Of a stretch of 19,079 nt of DNA, positions 6,593 through 13,496 are shown piece after piece. The position numbers and the translations under genes were made by a program. The notes beneath the pieces were generated by a model. It was not told the origin of the DNA and ran no database searches. It saw only the letters and a list, made by a program, of their open reading frames with translations. Source of the stretch: Candidatus Latescibacterota bacterium. GTDB lineage: Bacteria > JAAXHH01. The DNA is taken from the NCBI GenBank assembly GCA_022821935.1, contig JAJECR010000355.1:1-19079 (forward strand), given 5' to 3'. Every line of letters begins with the position of its first letter. The stretch's first letter is position 1.

Positions 6593-7822
6593 ATGTTCGC
6601 GCGGCTTGGCTTACGCTGGAAAGCGGCCGGTCTGCTTTCCATCCCCGACTTCCGTTATCTCTGGATATCCAGCAGCATCTGGTGGCAGACGCGCTGGATG
6701 GACGAGTTGATCGTAGGCTGGGTCGTGCTGGAACTGACCGACTCGGCCGGCATGGTGGCGCTGGTCGGTTTCTGCCGCATGGCGCCGTTCATGCTCTTCG
6801 GTCCCTTCTTCAGCACCGTGGTGCGGCACGTGAGCTACCGGTGGCTGATCATCAACGCCCAGTTCATCAACTGCATCATCAACGGCCTGTTCTGGCTCCT
6901 CGCGTTCCTAGGCGATCTCGACTTCTGGCACATCGTCCTCGGTTCCGTCTGCATCGGCCTCGGCAGCGCCTACGACTGGTCCGCCCGCCGGGCGCTGATC
7001 CCGGACCTGGTGGGCAAGGACCGGACGACGGACGCCATGGTCCTGGAGACGGTGCCGCAGAACGTCTCCCGGCTGATCGGGCCGCTCACGAGCGGCGTGC
7101 TGCTCGAGTTCGCCGGGATAAAGGGCGGCTTCCTGGCCCTCTTCCTCCTGCAGGTCGTCCAGATCGCCGTCATCGTCCGGCTGTCCGCCAAAACGGACCG
7201 CAAGGACCGGAAGAAAGGCCGCCTCGGGCCCCGGAAAGACCTGCTCCTTGCCTTCCGGTACTCCCGCCGGAATCCCCGAATTTCGGGCGTGCTGCTCATT
7301 ACCTTCCTCATGAACGCCTTCGCCTTCTCCTACCAGGTCCTGCTGCCCGTCTTCGTGCGGGACGTCCTCTTCCTCGGCCCCCTGGAGCTGGGCATCCTGG
7401 GCGCCGGCACCGGGATCGGATCGATCCTGGGCATCGCCCTGATAGACCGCCTCGGCCAGTACTACCGGGAAGGCATCGTGTTCACCGCCAGCTCCCTGCT
7501 CAACGCCGTGGCCACGCTGGTCTTCGCCCTCTCGGTCTCCTTCCCGCTCTCGCTGGCCATGCTGATCCTGGTGGGAATCGGCCAGACCGGGTTCAGCATC
7601 ATGCAGTCCTCCATCATCCTGCGCTCGTCCAGCGACGCCATGCGGGCCCGGGTCATGGGCCTGCTCGTACTCGCCATTGGCGGCGGACCGCCCGGCCGGC
7701 TGCTGGTCGGTGCGCTGGCCGGGATCGTCGGCGCGCCCCTAGCCCTTGCTTCGTGCGCGGGCATCGCGAGCGCGGGCGTCGTGGGCGTGCTGTGGCGTCT
7801 GGGGGGCATGAGAAGGAACTGA
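6593..7822 (+). CDS. MFS transporter (MFS_3/EntS-like)
   Basis: A 409-residue, strongly hydrophobic protein with about 10-12 membrane segments, in two halves joined by a basic cytoplasmic loop (around RLSAKTDRKDRKKGRLGPRK, about 196-215). The opening, with a short helix then SIPDFRYLWISSSIWWQTRWM, and the region LGSAYDWSARRALIPDLVGKD after the fourth segment are typical of the EntS-like/MFS_3 group, which exports small molecules such as siderophores. The loop motif usually rich in Asp/Arg after segment 2 is degenerate (GPFFSTVVRHVSYRW). The ATG at 6593 has only a weak AGGG site. The gene diverges from the PIG-L/rhaM operon across 224 bases and converges on the enolase-superfamily gene. Substrate unknown; sugar or sugar-acid transport would fit the neighbours but is inference. 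Confidence 0.85.
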   Translation: MFARLGLRWKAAGLLSIPDFRYLWISSSIWWQTRWMDELIVGWVVLELTDSAGMVALVGFCRMAPFMLFGPFFSTVVRHVSYRWLIINAQFINCIINGLFWLLAFLGDLDFWHIVLGSVCIGLGSAYDWSARRALIPDLVGKDRTTDAMVLETVPQNVSRLIGPLTSGVLLEFAGIKGGFLALFLLQVVQIAVIVRLSAKTDRKDRKKGRLGPRKDLLLAFRYSRRNPRISGVLLITFLMNAFAFSYQVLLPVFVRDVLFLGPLELGILGAGTGIGSILGIALIDRLGQYYREGIVFTASSLLNAVATLVFALSVSFPLSLAMLILVGIGQTGFSIMQSSIILRSSSDAMRARVMGLLVLAIGGGPPGRLLVGALAGIVGAPLALASCAGIASAGVVGVLWRLGGMRRN

Positions 7823-7903
7823 GGGTTGCGGCGGACGCGGGTACCGGAGCGGCACGTTTCTCGGTCAGCCGCGCGCTCCTCAATCAACCGGTGTGCTTCG
7901 GAG

Positions 7904-7945
7904 CCAGCCCATGCGGGAAGCGCCTACCGTAACCAGCCCATGCGG
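7904..7945 (-). repeat. Direct repeat at the 3' end of the enolase-superfamily gene
   Basis: A 13-base exact repeat (ccagcccatgcgg on the plus strand) at 7904-7916 and 7933-7945, 29 bases apart. On the minus strand both copies read RMGWLR; the upstream copy is the true C-terminus of the enolase-superfamily protein, the second lies past the stop in another frame. The surrounding bases (GGCGC before each copy) suggest a duplication of about 30 bases with small later changes. Confidence 0.85.
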
Positions 7946-9306
7946 TCCTTGCGCCATCCCAGCCTGTCGAGGTGGTTCGCCCGGATGGCCTCGATATGCC
8001 GGGTGTGCAAGTCCTGCTTCTCTTCCGTCCACCGGTACTGCTCCAGCAGGTCCGGATCGAGTTCCACGCCTAGTCCGGGTCCGTCCGGAACGCGCAGGCA
8101 CCCGTCCTCGTAGCCCATTTTCCCGCCTTTGATGACGTCGCCGACCCACTGGTTGTAGTGGGCGTCCAGGCCGTGGAGCGACATGGGCATGGTGCCGTTC
8201 CCGTGTACGATGTGGTAAGCGATGGTGTAGGGAAAGGCGAAGGCGGCGACGTGGAGGCGTATGGCAGTGCCCGGCCCCAGTTCGTAGGCACTGTGCATGC
8301 CCAGTGCCATGCCCATGAACCGCGCGGTGTCGTAATAGCGCTTGAGGGCCAGCGGTCCCGCGTAGGCGTCCGGCGCGGACACGTCGGCAGGCACATGGCG
8401 GCGCATGACGTCCAGGTCGATCGGCTGGTCCAGGGTCTCGTCGCCGTAACGGCCCGTAACGTAGGTGCCGTAGGGACGAGGCGCCGCGTCCCGCTTGAGC
8501 GGCGGCAGCCAGACATGGGAGGAAATGGGGATGCTGCTCATGAGCCGGAGGCGGTGCCCGGCGCGGAAGATATTCTCGAACCGGCCGCCGACCGGTTCCT
8601 CGATCCACTCGATCCGGCAGTCGTCGACCCCCTGCATGAACCGGAGCGCCTCGCTCTCGCTCCATGACGCGTGGGGATCGACGCGGATATCCACGTCCCG
8701 GCCCACAAGGTCGCGGATATTGTGGATCAGTTCGATGTAGCGTACGGGCTCGAAATCGCACATGGAAAGCTTGATGATGCGGAAGCTTTCGTCCTCCATG
8801 AGCGACTTCACGTGTTGCGGATACGTGTCGAAGGTCACTTCGTTCTCGCCGTTGACGTCAGGGAAACGATACCAGGTGTAGGCCGCCATGGGGATCTTCG
8901 TGACCACGGGCGTATCGAGATCGAAGACGTCGCGCAGGTACCGGTAAAGGGGCTTGCCGGCGATCTTGCCGGCGAAATCCCAGTAGGCCATCCCAAGCAG
9001 GCCCCGTATTTCGGGATCGAAAGGGTTTTTCCCCAGGACCCGGGAACGCAGTTCGTCGGCCTCGCCGGAGGAACCTTCGGCCACGCCCACCAGGCCCTGG
9101 TCTGTTTCGAATTCCGCGAAGGAGAATCCTTCCGCGGACCCGTCCCAGCGCTTGGTGCCCCGCCACGGCATCAGCACCCGCCAGGTACGCACGTTCGTGA
9201 TCTTCAGCCCGGCCGCCCGGCCGCTTTCGTTGATATGGCCCTGCCGTGCCTTGATATCCGCGACGTTTTCGCGGTCGAAGGCGGCGATGGCGTCGACGTC
9301 ATACAT
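7924..9306 (-). CDS. Enolase-superfamily protein (glucarate dehydratase / mandelate racemase-like)
   Basis: A 460-residue enolase-superfamily enzyme; members abstract a proton alpha to a carboxylate, most often to dehydrate sugar acids. The capping domain (EFETDQGLVGVAEGSS, 65-80) and barrel are complete. Metal-site candidates are D210 (RVDPHASW) and E236/E237 (EWIEEP); the D313/H338 pair (APDAYAG, LGMHSAYELG) resembles the Asp-His dyad of glucarate dehydratase. The KxK motif on strand 2 seems to read K-L-S (179-181), so the second Lys may be missing, and the third metal ligand may be His (SSHVW). ATG 9306 is chosen because AAAGGAG stands eight bases upstream; a longer frame to 9363 lacks such a site and adds 19 unlikely residues. 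It overlaps the toxin gene by 8 bases. Confidence 0.88.
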   Translation of the reverse strand: MYDVDAIAAFDRENVADIKARQGHINESGRAAGLKITNVRTWRVLMPWRGTKRWDGSAEGFSFAEFETDQGLVGVAEGSSGEADELRSRVLGKNPFDPEIRGLLGMAYWDFAGKIAGKPLYRYLRDVFDLDTPVVTKIPMAAYTWYRFPDVNGENEVTFDTYPQHVKSLMEDESFRIIKLSMCDFEPVRYIELIHNIRDLVGRDVDIRVDPHASWSESEALRFMQGVDDCRIEWIEEPVGGRFENIFRAGHRLRLMSSIPISSHVWLPPLKRDAAPRPYGTYVTGRYGDETLDQPIDLDVMRRHVPADVSAPDAYAGPLALKRYYDTARFMGMALGMHSAYELGPGTAIRLHVAAFAFPYTIAYHIVHGNGTMPMSLHGLDAHYNQWVGDVIKGGKMGYEDGCLRVPDGPGLGVELDPDLLEQYRWTEEKQDLHTRHIEAIRANHLDRLGWRKDRMGWLR

Positions 9307-9736
9307 GGCGGGCTCTCCTTTGATGGTCCGATCCCTCCTCAAACGGATTGAGCGTTTGCACACCGAGCAGGTCGAAATCGCCGGTGTTCCGGGTCACGAC
9401 GATCAGCCGGTGAACCACAGCCGTGGCCGCGATCATGGCGTCTGTCATACGTACATCCCACCTGCGGTACAGGAGCCTGCCCCATACCCGGAAGACGGCC
9501 GAGTCCATGGGCAGTACGCCGTGGGTATCTGTCAACCTGCCCAGCCAGGCTTCCAGTTCCGCTGCACGGGAAGCATCCTTTGCACGGGCGATCTCGATGC
9601 CCGTCTGGATTTCGCCCACGGTCACGGCTGAAAGGTACAAATGGTCCGGGGCCACGCCTGAAAGCCATGCCAGCGCGCCCGGGTGAGGCTGGTTCTCGCG
9701 AAGTTCCGATACGACTTCGGTATCCAGGAGATACAT
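9299..9736 (-). CDS. PIN-domain toxin, VapC/FitB type
   Basis: A 145-residue PIN-domain ribonuclease of the FitB-like VapC group, presumably cutting RNA when released from its antitoxin. The acidic active-site set is visible: D5 (YLLDTEVVSEL), E42 (VGEIQTGI), D99 (MTDAMIAATA) and D120 (TRNTGDFDLLG). Length is normal for the group, with a short basic/acidic C-terminal tail after LNPF. The gene starts three bases after the antitoxin stop, with only a weak site, so translation is probably coupled. Its last 8 bases overlap the start of the enolase-superfamily gene, and it contains that gene's ribosome site. Confidence 0.92.
   Translation of the reverse strand: MYLLDTEVVSELRENQPHPGALAWLSGVAPDHLYLSAVTVGEIQTGIEIARAKDASRAAELEAWLGRLTDTHGVLPMDSAVFRVWGRLLYRRWDVRMTDAMIAATAVVHRLIVVTRNTGDFDLLGVQTLNPFEEGSDHQRRARHV
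9315..9321 (-). promoter_or_regulatory. Ribosome-binding site of the enolase-superfamily gene, inside the toxin ORF
   Basis: AAAGGAG on the minus strand, eight bases before ATG 9306. It lies within the last codons of the PIN-toxin gene, so toxin translation and enolase initiation use the same mRNA stretch. Confidence 0.85.
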
Positions 9737-9739
9737 GGG

Positions 9740-10000
9740 CTATTCCAGGTCTGCCTCGCGGCGCGCCCGGCGTTTCTCACGCATAGGCGTCAGGGATCCC
9801 GTTCGCGCGTCGGGTGAAAGCAGCAGGTCCTTCAGATCGGACCTGGCCGACTGCTTCATCCGTTCCCACTCTTCGATGGAGACCAGGACCGCCGCTTTCA
9901 CGCCCCGCTTTGTCACGGTCTGCGGACCCGCGTTCCGGCTGGTCTCGAGCAGTTCGCTGAACTTCGCCTTCGCTTCCTGGACTTGCCATTCCTTACTCAT
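9740..10000 (-). CDS. Phd/YefM-family antitoxin
   Basis: An 86-residue antitoxin. The N-terminal half (MSKEWQVQEAKAKFSELLE, then GPQTVTKRGVKAAVLVSIEEWERM) is a textbook Phd/YefM DNA-binding fold, and the charged C-terminal half (after about residue 55) would wrap and block the PIN toxin encoded three bases downstream. Phd-type antitoxins commonly pair with FitB-like PIN toxins. The pair should repress its own promoter; palindromes lie about 90 bases upstream. ATG 10000 is the only sensible start; a GAGG about 13 bases ahead is a weak ribosome site. Confidence 0.92.
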   Translation of the reverse strand: MSKEWQVQEAKAKFSELLETSRNAGPQTVTKRGVKAAVLVSIEEWERMKQSARSDLKDLLLSPDARTGSLTPMREKRRARREADLE

Positions 10001-10089
10001 GGTGCGGTCGCCTCGAGCAGGATGAACTGCTCTGAATGATCTGCCCGTAATGATCTGCCCTGGACGATTTATATTCTACTATGAGATAA

Positions 10090-10114
10090 ATCTGACTAGT
10101 CAGATAACTAGTTA
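10090..10114. promoter_or_regulatory. Adjacent palindromes, candidate antitoxin operator
   Basis: A perfect 16-base palindrome ATCTGACTAGTCAGAT (10090-10105) abuts a perfect 10-base palindrome TAACTAGTTA (10105-10114); both are centred on ACTAGT. They sit in an AT-rich island upstream of the antitoxin gene and overlap its candidate promoter, the expected position for autoregulation by a Phd-type antitoxin/toxin complex. Confidence 0.55.
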
Positions 10115-10129
10115 AATAGTTATTGTCAA
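10101..10129 (-). promoter_or_regulatory. Candidate promoter of the toxin-antitoxin/enolase operon
   Basis: On the minus strand a perfect TTGACA (10124-10129) is followed after 17 bases by TATCTG (10101-10106), a poor -10 box (3 of 6). The strong -35 and correct spacing support it; the -10 overlaps the 16-base palindrome. A second -10-like TAGAAT lies further downstream without a good -35. Confidence 0.4.
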
Positions 10130-10285
10130 GAAAAATCGATCGTGGCGGTATGGTGAAGCGGCACAGCCAAATCAGAAGTAGTCGCCGTACGAGTTCCAGG
10201 TATCACGCCGGCAACCAGGACTTAATCCCTTGCTCGATCTTCCCGGCGGCGTTTAATTCGGTTTTCACATGCGCGGGGACAACGT

Positions 10286-10321
10286 GTACAGGCGAACCTA
10301 CCCGTACAAGCGAACCTTCTC
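10286..10321 (+). repeat. Two imperfect 18-bp tandem repeats upstream of the dioxygenase gene
   Basis: gtacaggcgaacctaccc (10286-10303) is followed directly by gtacaagcgaaccttctc (10304-10321). They lie 40-75 bases before the dioxygenase ATG and could be a two-site operator or a simple slippage product. Confidence 0.75.
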
Positions 10322-10360
10322 TCTTACGCTTTCTTGAATATTCGGAATAATGGAACTGGC

Positions 10361-11164
10361 ATGACCACCGACACGATCAGCCTGGGTGGCCGGGTCGCGG
10401 ACCAGGCGCAGATCCAGGAGTGGGTCGACACGTTCAACCGCCAGGGATTCCTTTTCCTGGAGAACGTCCTGCCGCCCGAATGGTGCGAAGTGCTGCGGGA
10501 TGACCTCGAACGCGGCCTGCGCGATAACCCGAACGGCCTGAATTCGGTCAGCAAGAACATGGCGCTTTGCCACCGCATGTTCGAATTCAGCGAGACCAAT
10601 CTGCGTCTCTTCGACCTCGAGCCGATCGTCAGTTTCGCCGAAGCGCTGGTGGCCGAAAACTGCCACGTGATCCACAACAACTCTTTCGTGACCCGTCCGG
10701 GTGGATCCTTCCGCTGGCACCAGGACGACGCGCCCCATTTCCTGCTTACGGAAGGCGAGACGCCAACGAACATCCGGCTGCCGGTGCTGTTCTTCACCTG
10801 CAACTACTACCTGACCGACGTCACCGAACCCGCACACGGCGGCACGGAAGTCATCCCGGGTTCCCACCTCTTCGGCCGGCCCTGCCCTGATTCACTGGAG
10901 GGCACCGAATGGGAGGAGCAGATCCACTACAACCTCGGTCCGGCCGGCAGTGTAACCATGTTCAACAACCAGGTCTGGCACCGCGGCGGCCCGAACCGGA
11001 GCGACCGGACGCGTTGTATCACTCAGGTCACCTACGCCCGCCGCGTGATCGGCCACAAGTACTTCCCTTTCGTCAATTATACCATGCCCGAACACGTGTA
11101 CCGGGACGCGGACCCGCGCCGGAAACGCCTGCTCGGATTCCTGGAACACGGCGCGTATGGGTAA
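10361..11164 (+). CDS. Phytanoyl-CoA dioxygenase (PhyH)-family Fe(II)/2-oxoglutarate oxygenase
   Basis: A 267-residue non-haem iron oxygenase of the PhyH family, which uses 2-oxoglutarate and O2 to hydroxylate a small substrate. The iron triad is visible: H120 and D122 in FRWHQDD, and H207 in VWHRGGPN; R216 or a nearby Arg would bind 2-oxoglutarate. NRQGFLFLENVLPPE near the N-terminus and HGGTEVIPGSHLFG (159-172) are family hallmarks. ATG 10361 is preferred over the in-frame TTG at 10334, which adds nine residues of no family character; neither has a strong ribosome site. It is followed 18 bases later by the hydroxypyruvate-isomerase-like gene, so the two are likely co-transcribed. Expanded PhyH families next to TIM-barrel genes are common in Latescibacterota and Planctomycetota. 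Substrate unknown. Confidence 0.9.
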   Translation: MTTDTISLGGRVADQAQIQEWVDTFNRQGFLFLENVLPPEWCEVLRDDLERGLRDNPNGLNSVSKNMALCHRMFEFSETNLRLFDLEPIVSFAEALVAENCHVIHNNSFVTRPGGSFRWHQDDAPHFLLTEGETPTNIRLPVLFFTCNYYLTDVTEPAHGGTEVIPGSHLFGRPCPDSLEGTEWEEQIHYNLGPAGSVTMFNNQVWHRGGPNRSDRTRCITQVTYARRVIGHKYFPFVNYTMPEHVYRDADPRRKRLLGFLEHGAYG

Positions 11165-11182
11165 AGTATAAAGGAGCCTTTA

Positions 11183-11944
11183 ATGGGAACGATCCGCCAG
11201 TCCATCTGTTTCGGCTGTTTCCAGCGGAACGGGGTCACGCCCGAAACACTGATCCGTGAAGCGGCGCGGATCGGTTACGCATCCGTGGAAATGCTGCCGC
11301 GGGAGCACTGGGACCAGGTCCGCGACGCGGGCATGGACATCGCCATCGTGGTGGGGCACGCGTCCCTGCCCGACGGCCTGAACAAGACAGAAAACCACGA
11401 CCGCATCGAGGACGAACTGCTCGCCAACATGGACCTGGCCGTCGCGTACGGCATCCCCGGCCTGATCTGCTTCTCGGGAAACCGGGAGGGCAAGTCCGAC
11501 GAAGAGGGCCGCGACAACTGCATCGAAGGACTGCTGCGCGTCGCGAAGGCCGCCGAGGAGAAGGGCGTCACGCTGTCCATGGAACTCCTCAACAGCAAGG
11601 TGAACCACCCGGACTACCAGTGCGACTACACGGACTGGGGCGTGTCCGTCTGCGAGGGCGTAGGGTCTCCCCGGGTCAAACTGCTCTACGACATCTACCA
11701 CATGCAGATCATGGAAGGCGACCTGATCCGGACGATCCGGGACAACATCGACCACATCGGGCACTTCCACACGGCCGGCAACCCCGGGCGCAACGACCTG
11801 GACGAAACCCAGGAGATCTACTACCCGCCTGTCATGCGGGCCATTGCCGAGACCGGGTACACGGGATTCGTCGGCCACGAGTTCGTCCCGCTGGGCGATC
11901 CGCTGGCGGCCATGCAGGCGGCCTATACGACGTGTGACGTCTGA
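11183..11944 (+). CDS. Hydroxypyruvate isomerase-like TIM-barrel protein
   Basis: A 253-residue xylose-isomerase-like barrel most like the Hyi (hydroxypyruvate isomerase) group. Its key stretches are SMELLNS (132-138, Glu ligand), LLYDIYHMQIMEGD (167-180), HFHTAGNPGRND (194-205) and GHEFVP (231-236, last Glu). YDIYHMQIMEGD is close to diagnostic for Hyi-type proteins, which interconvert hydroxypyruvate and tartronate semialdehyde or related 2-keto/aldehyde pairs. Length matches the family (about 255-260). A strong AAGGAG stands six bases before ATG 11183. Located between an oxygenase and an amidohydrolase, it may act on a sugar-acid fragment; the exact substrate cannot be read from the sequence. 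Confidence 0.9.
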   Translation: MGTIRQSICFGCFQRNGVTPETLIREAARIGYASVEMLPREHWDQVRDAGMDIAIVVGHASLPDGLNKTENHDRIEDELLANMDLAVAYGIPGLICFSGNREGKSDEEGRDNCIEGLLRVAKAAEEKGVTLSMELLNSKVNHPDYQCDYTDWGVSVCEGVGSPRVKLLYDIYHMQIMEGDLIRTIRDNIDHIGHFHTAGNPGRNDLDETQEIYYPPVMRAIAETGYTGFVGHEFVPLGDPLAAMQAAYTTCDV

Positions 11945-11997
11945 GCGGTTATCCGAGTCAGCTACCGCATACGTTTACACCGGTTACGTTATAACTG

Positions 11998-12003
11998 AAA
12001 GGA
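11998..12003 (+). promoter_or_regulatory. Ribosome-binding site supporting a TTG start
   Basis: AAAGGA eight bases before TTG 12012. It supports the TTG as the start of the amidohydrolase, since the frame has no ATG at a plausible distance and the metal-binding HxH must lie close to the N-terminus. Confidence 0.7.
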
Positions 12004-12011
12004 TCCGATCC

Positions 12012-12878
12012 TTGATCGTCGACACCCACGTACACATCTGGGAGATCGACCCGCCACGGTATCCGGTGGGCCCCACCGCGCCGACGTGGACGTCGGAACC
12101 GGACGAACCCGGTACGGCGGACGAACTGGTCGCGGACATGGACGCCAACGGCGTCGATATGAGCGTGCTGGTCCAGACTTCGTGGTCGACGTGGGATAAT
12201 GGGTACATGTCCGATTCCGTGGCCCGTTTCCCCGACCGATTCGTCGGGCATGGGCTGATCGACCCCCAGGATGCCGACGGGAACGCGGAACAGGTCCGGT
12301 ACTGGATGGAAGACCGCGGGCTGGTCGGGTTCCGCTTCCATCCTTTCTATTACCCGGACGAGCAGATTCTCGTGGACGATAGCAACAGGCCCATGTGGGA
12401 GGAACTCGCCGCCCGAGACGCGGTGGTGCAGTTCCACATGAAGCCGTGGGACGCCGTTCAGGTCGACGAGATCGCTCGGCGCCATCCCCGGATGACCCTG
12501 ATCATCGACCACATGGGATATCCCGATCCGGAGACTGGAATGGACGCTTTCAGGCCCATTCTGGACCTGGCCAGACACGAGCGGATGTTCGTGAAGATTT
12601 CGGATGTGAAGGGACGGTCGCGGGGAGCCTTTCCGTTTCGCGACGTACATCCCTACATCCGGACGCTGCTGGACGCCTTCGGCGTGGAGCGGGCCATGTG
12701 GGGCACCGGGTATCCAGGCCATCACCGGGTAAAACACAACTGGCTGTCTCTCGCCGACGAACTGCGTCTGGTCAGAGAAGGATACGACTTCCTGACGGAC
12801 ACGCAGAAGGACCGTCTGCTGGGTGGTACGGCGGTGGAGGTGTGGGGACTGGGTGACCGTGTACCGCCAGGTCAGTAG
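12012..12878 (+). CDS. Amidohydrolase-2 family metal-dependent hydrolase, last Asp replaced
   Basis: A 288-residue TIM-barrel amidohydrolase (Amidohydro_2), a family that includes decarboxylases and lactonases. The first metal pair is H6/H8 in DTHVHIW, with H142 (QFHMKP) and H167 (IDHMGYPD) further along. The last-strand segment usually reads W-G-S/T-D-x-P; here it is MWGTGYPGHH (229-238), so the catalytic Asp is Gly233. This change may define a subgroup rather than an inactive protein, as the rest is well kept. TTG 12012 is chosen because of AAAGGA eight bases ahead; the frame extends upstream to 11844 but that part overlaps the Hyi-like gene and looks non-coding. It lies 67 bases after the Hyi-like gene. 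Confidence 0.85.
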   Translation: MIVDTHVHIWEIDPPRYPVGPTAPTWTSEPDEPGTADELVADMDANGVDMSVLVQTSWSTWDNGYMSDSVARFPDRFVGHGLIDPQDADGNAEQVRYWMEDRGLVGFRFHPFYYPDEQILVDDSNRPMWEELAARDAVVQFHMKPWDAVQVDEIARRHPRMTLIIDHMGYPDPETGMDAFRPILDLARHERMFVKISDVKGRSRGAFPFRDVHPYIRTLLDAFGVERAMWGTGYPGHHRVKHNWLSLADELRLVREGYDFLTDTQKDRLLGGTAVEVWGLGDRVPPGQ

Positions 12879-13060
12879 TAATGGAACTTCAGATCAGGGT
12901 CAAACCAATTTAAACTCGATGTGGACGCCCCTGACTCCGACTAAAGGGGAGAAGGCTGTAGACATCAGGGTGTGGCTGGCCGGGTTGAGATTGTTCAAAC
13001 TGGTGCCAGTCGATTCCGGAAACTGGTTACCCAGAACGTATCCAATGAAGGAGGCGGTAG

Positions 13061-13432
13061 ATGGGCGCGACCTATGTTACGGTAAGAATCACCAATCCCG
13101 CGGAACCGGAAAAGTACTGGGAAGGACTCTTTCTTGTCGACACCGGGGCGACAGATACCCTCGTTCCCAGACCGCATCTGGAAGCCATTGGTCTCCGGCC
13201 GAAGGGTCGGCGGACGTACCAGTTGGCCGATGGCAGCGAACTTAACGTGGACGTCACCACGGCGGACATCGGATTCATGGGTGAGATTGTAGGCGGGACC
13301 GTGCTTTTCGGCGAGCCCGGTGTGGAACCGCTTCTGGGCGTTACCGCACTGGAATCCGTCGGTATCGAGGTAGACCCGCTGAACCAGCAGTTGAAGAGGC
13401 TTCCCTCCGTTCGATTGAAGACAGTGGCATAG
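13061..13432 (+). CDS. Retropepsin-like (clan AA) aspartic protease
   Basis: A 123-residue single-domain aspartic protease fold. FLVDTGATDTLVP (24-36) carries the catalytic Asp-Thr-Gly (D27-G29), YQLADGSE (53-60) is the flap-like segment, and LLGVTALESVGIEVDP (91-106) is the standard C-terminal part of small bacterial clan AA proteins. Such enzymes act as homodimers, each giving one Asp. No signal peptide or membrane anchor is seen, so it is probably cytoplasmic. ATG 13061 has a strong AAGGAGG six bases upstream. It sits alone between two amidohydrolase genes with 182 bases before it and 64 after it, and shows no clear functional link to them; target unknown. Confidence 0.88.
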   Translation: MGATYVTVRITNPAEPEKYWEGLFLVDTGATDTLVPRPHLEAIGLRPKGRRTYQLADGSELNVDVTTADIGFMGEIVGGTVLFGEPGVEPLLGVTALESVGIEVDPLNQQLKRLPSVRLKTVA

Positions 13433-13496
13433 TATCCAATCCTCCTGATTCGGCCGGCCTGGCAGTCATGAGCGTTGACCCGGGAGAGGTTGATCC

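Larger units (their letters stand above)
10001..10360. other. Intergenic region between divergent antitoxin and dioxygenase genes
   Basis: These 360 bases hold an AT-rich island (about 10066-10135) with the antitoxin operator and promoter candidates, and two imperfect 18-base tandem repeats near the dioxygenase gene. A 75-codon plus-strand frame from 10123 has no ribosome site and no family features. I see no RNA gene and no convincing promoter for the dioxygenase. Confidence 0.7.

Noticed and set aside
6550..7932. 460-codon plus-strand frame overlapping the MFS gene
   Set aside because: Arg/Pro/Gly-rich out-of-frame shadow; the MFS frame has proper membrane segments.
11844..12011. Longer start for the first amidohydrolase
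   Set aside because: It would overlap the Hyi-like gene by about 100 bases and push the HxH metal motif far from the N-terminus; TTG 12012 has a good ribosome site.
12919..13245. Open frame ahead of and overlapping the retropepsin-like gene
   Set aside because: No ribosome site; most of it is an out-of-frame reading of the protease gene.
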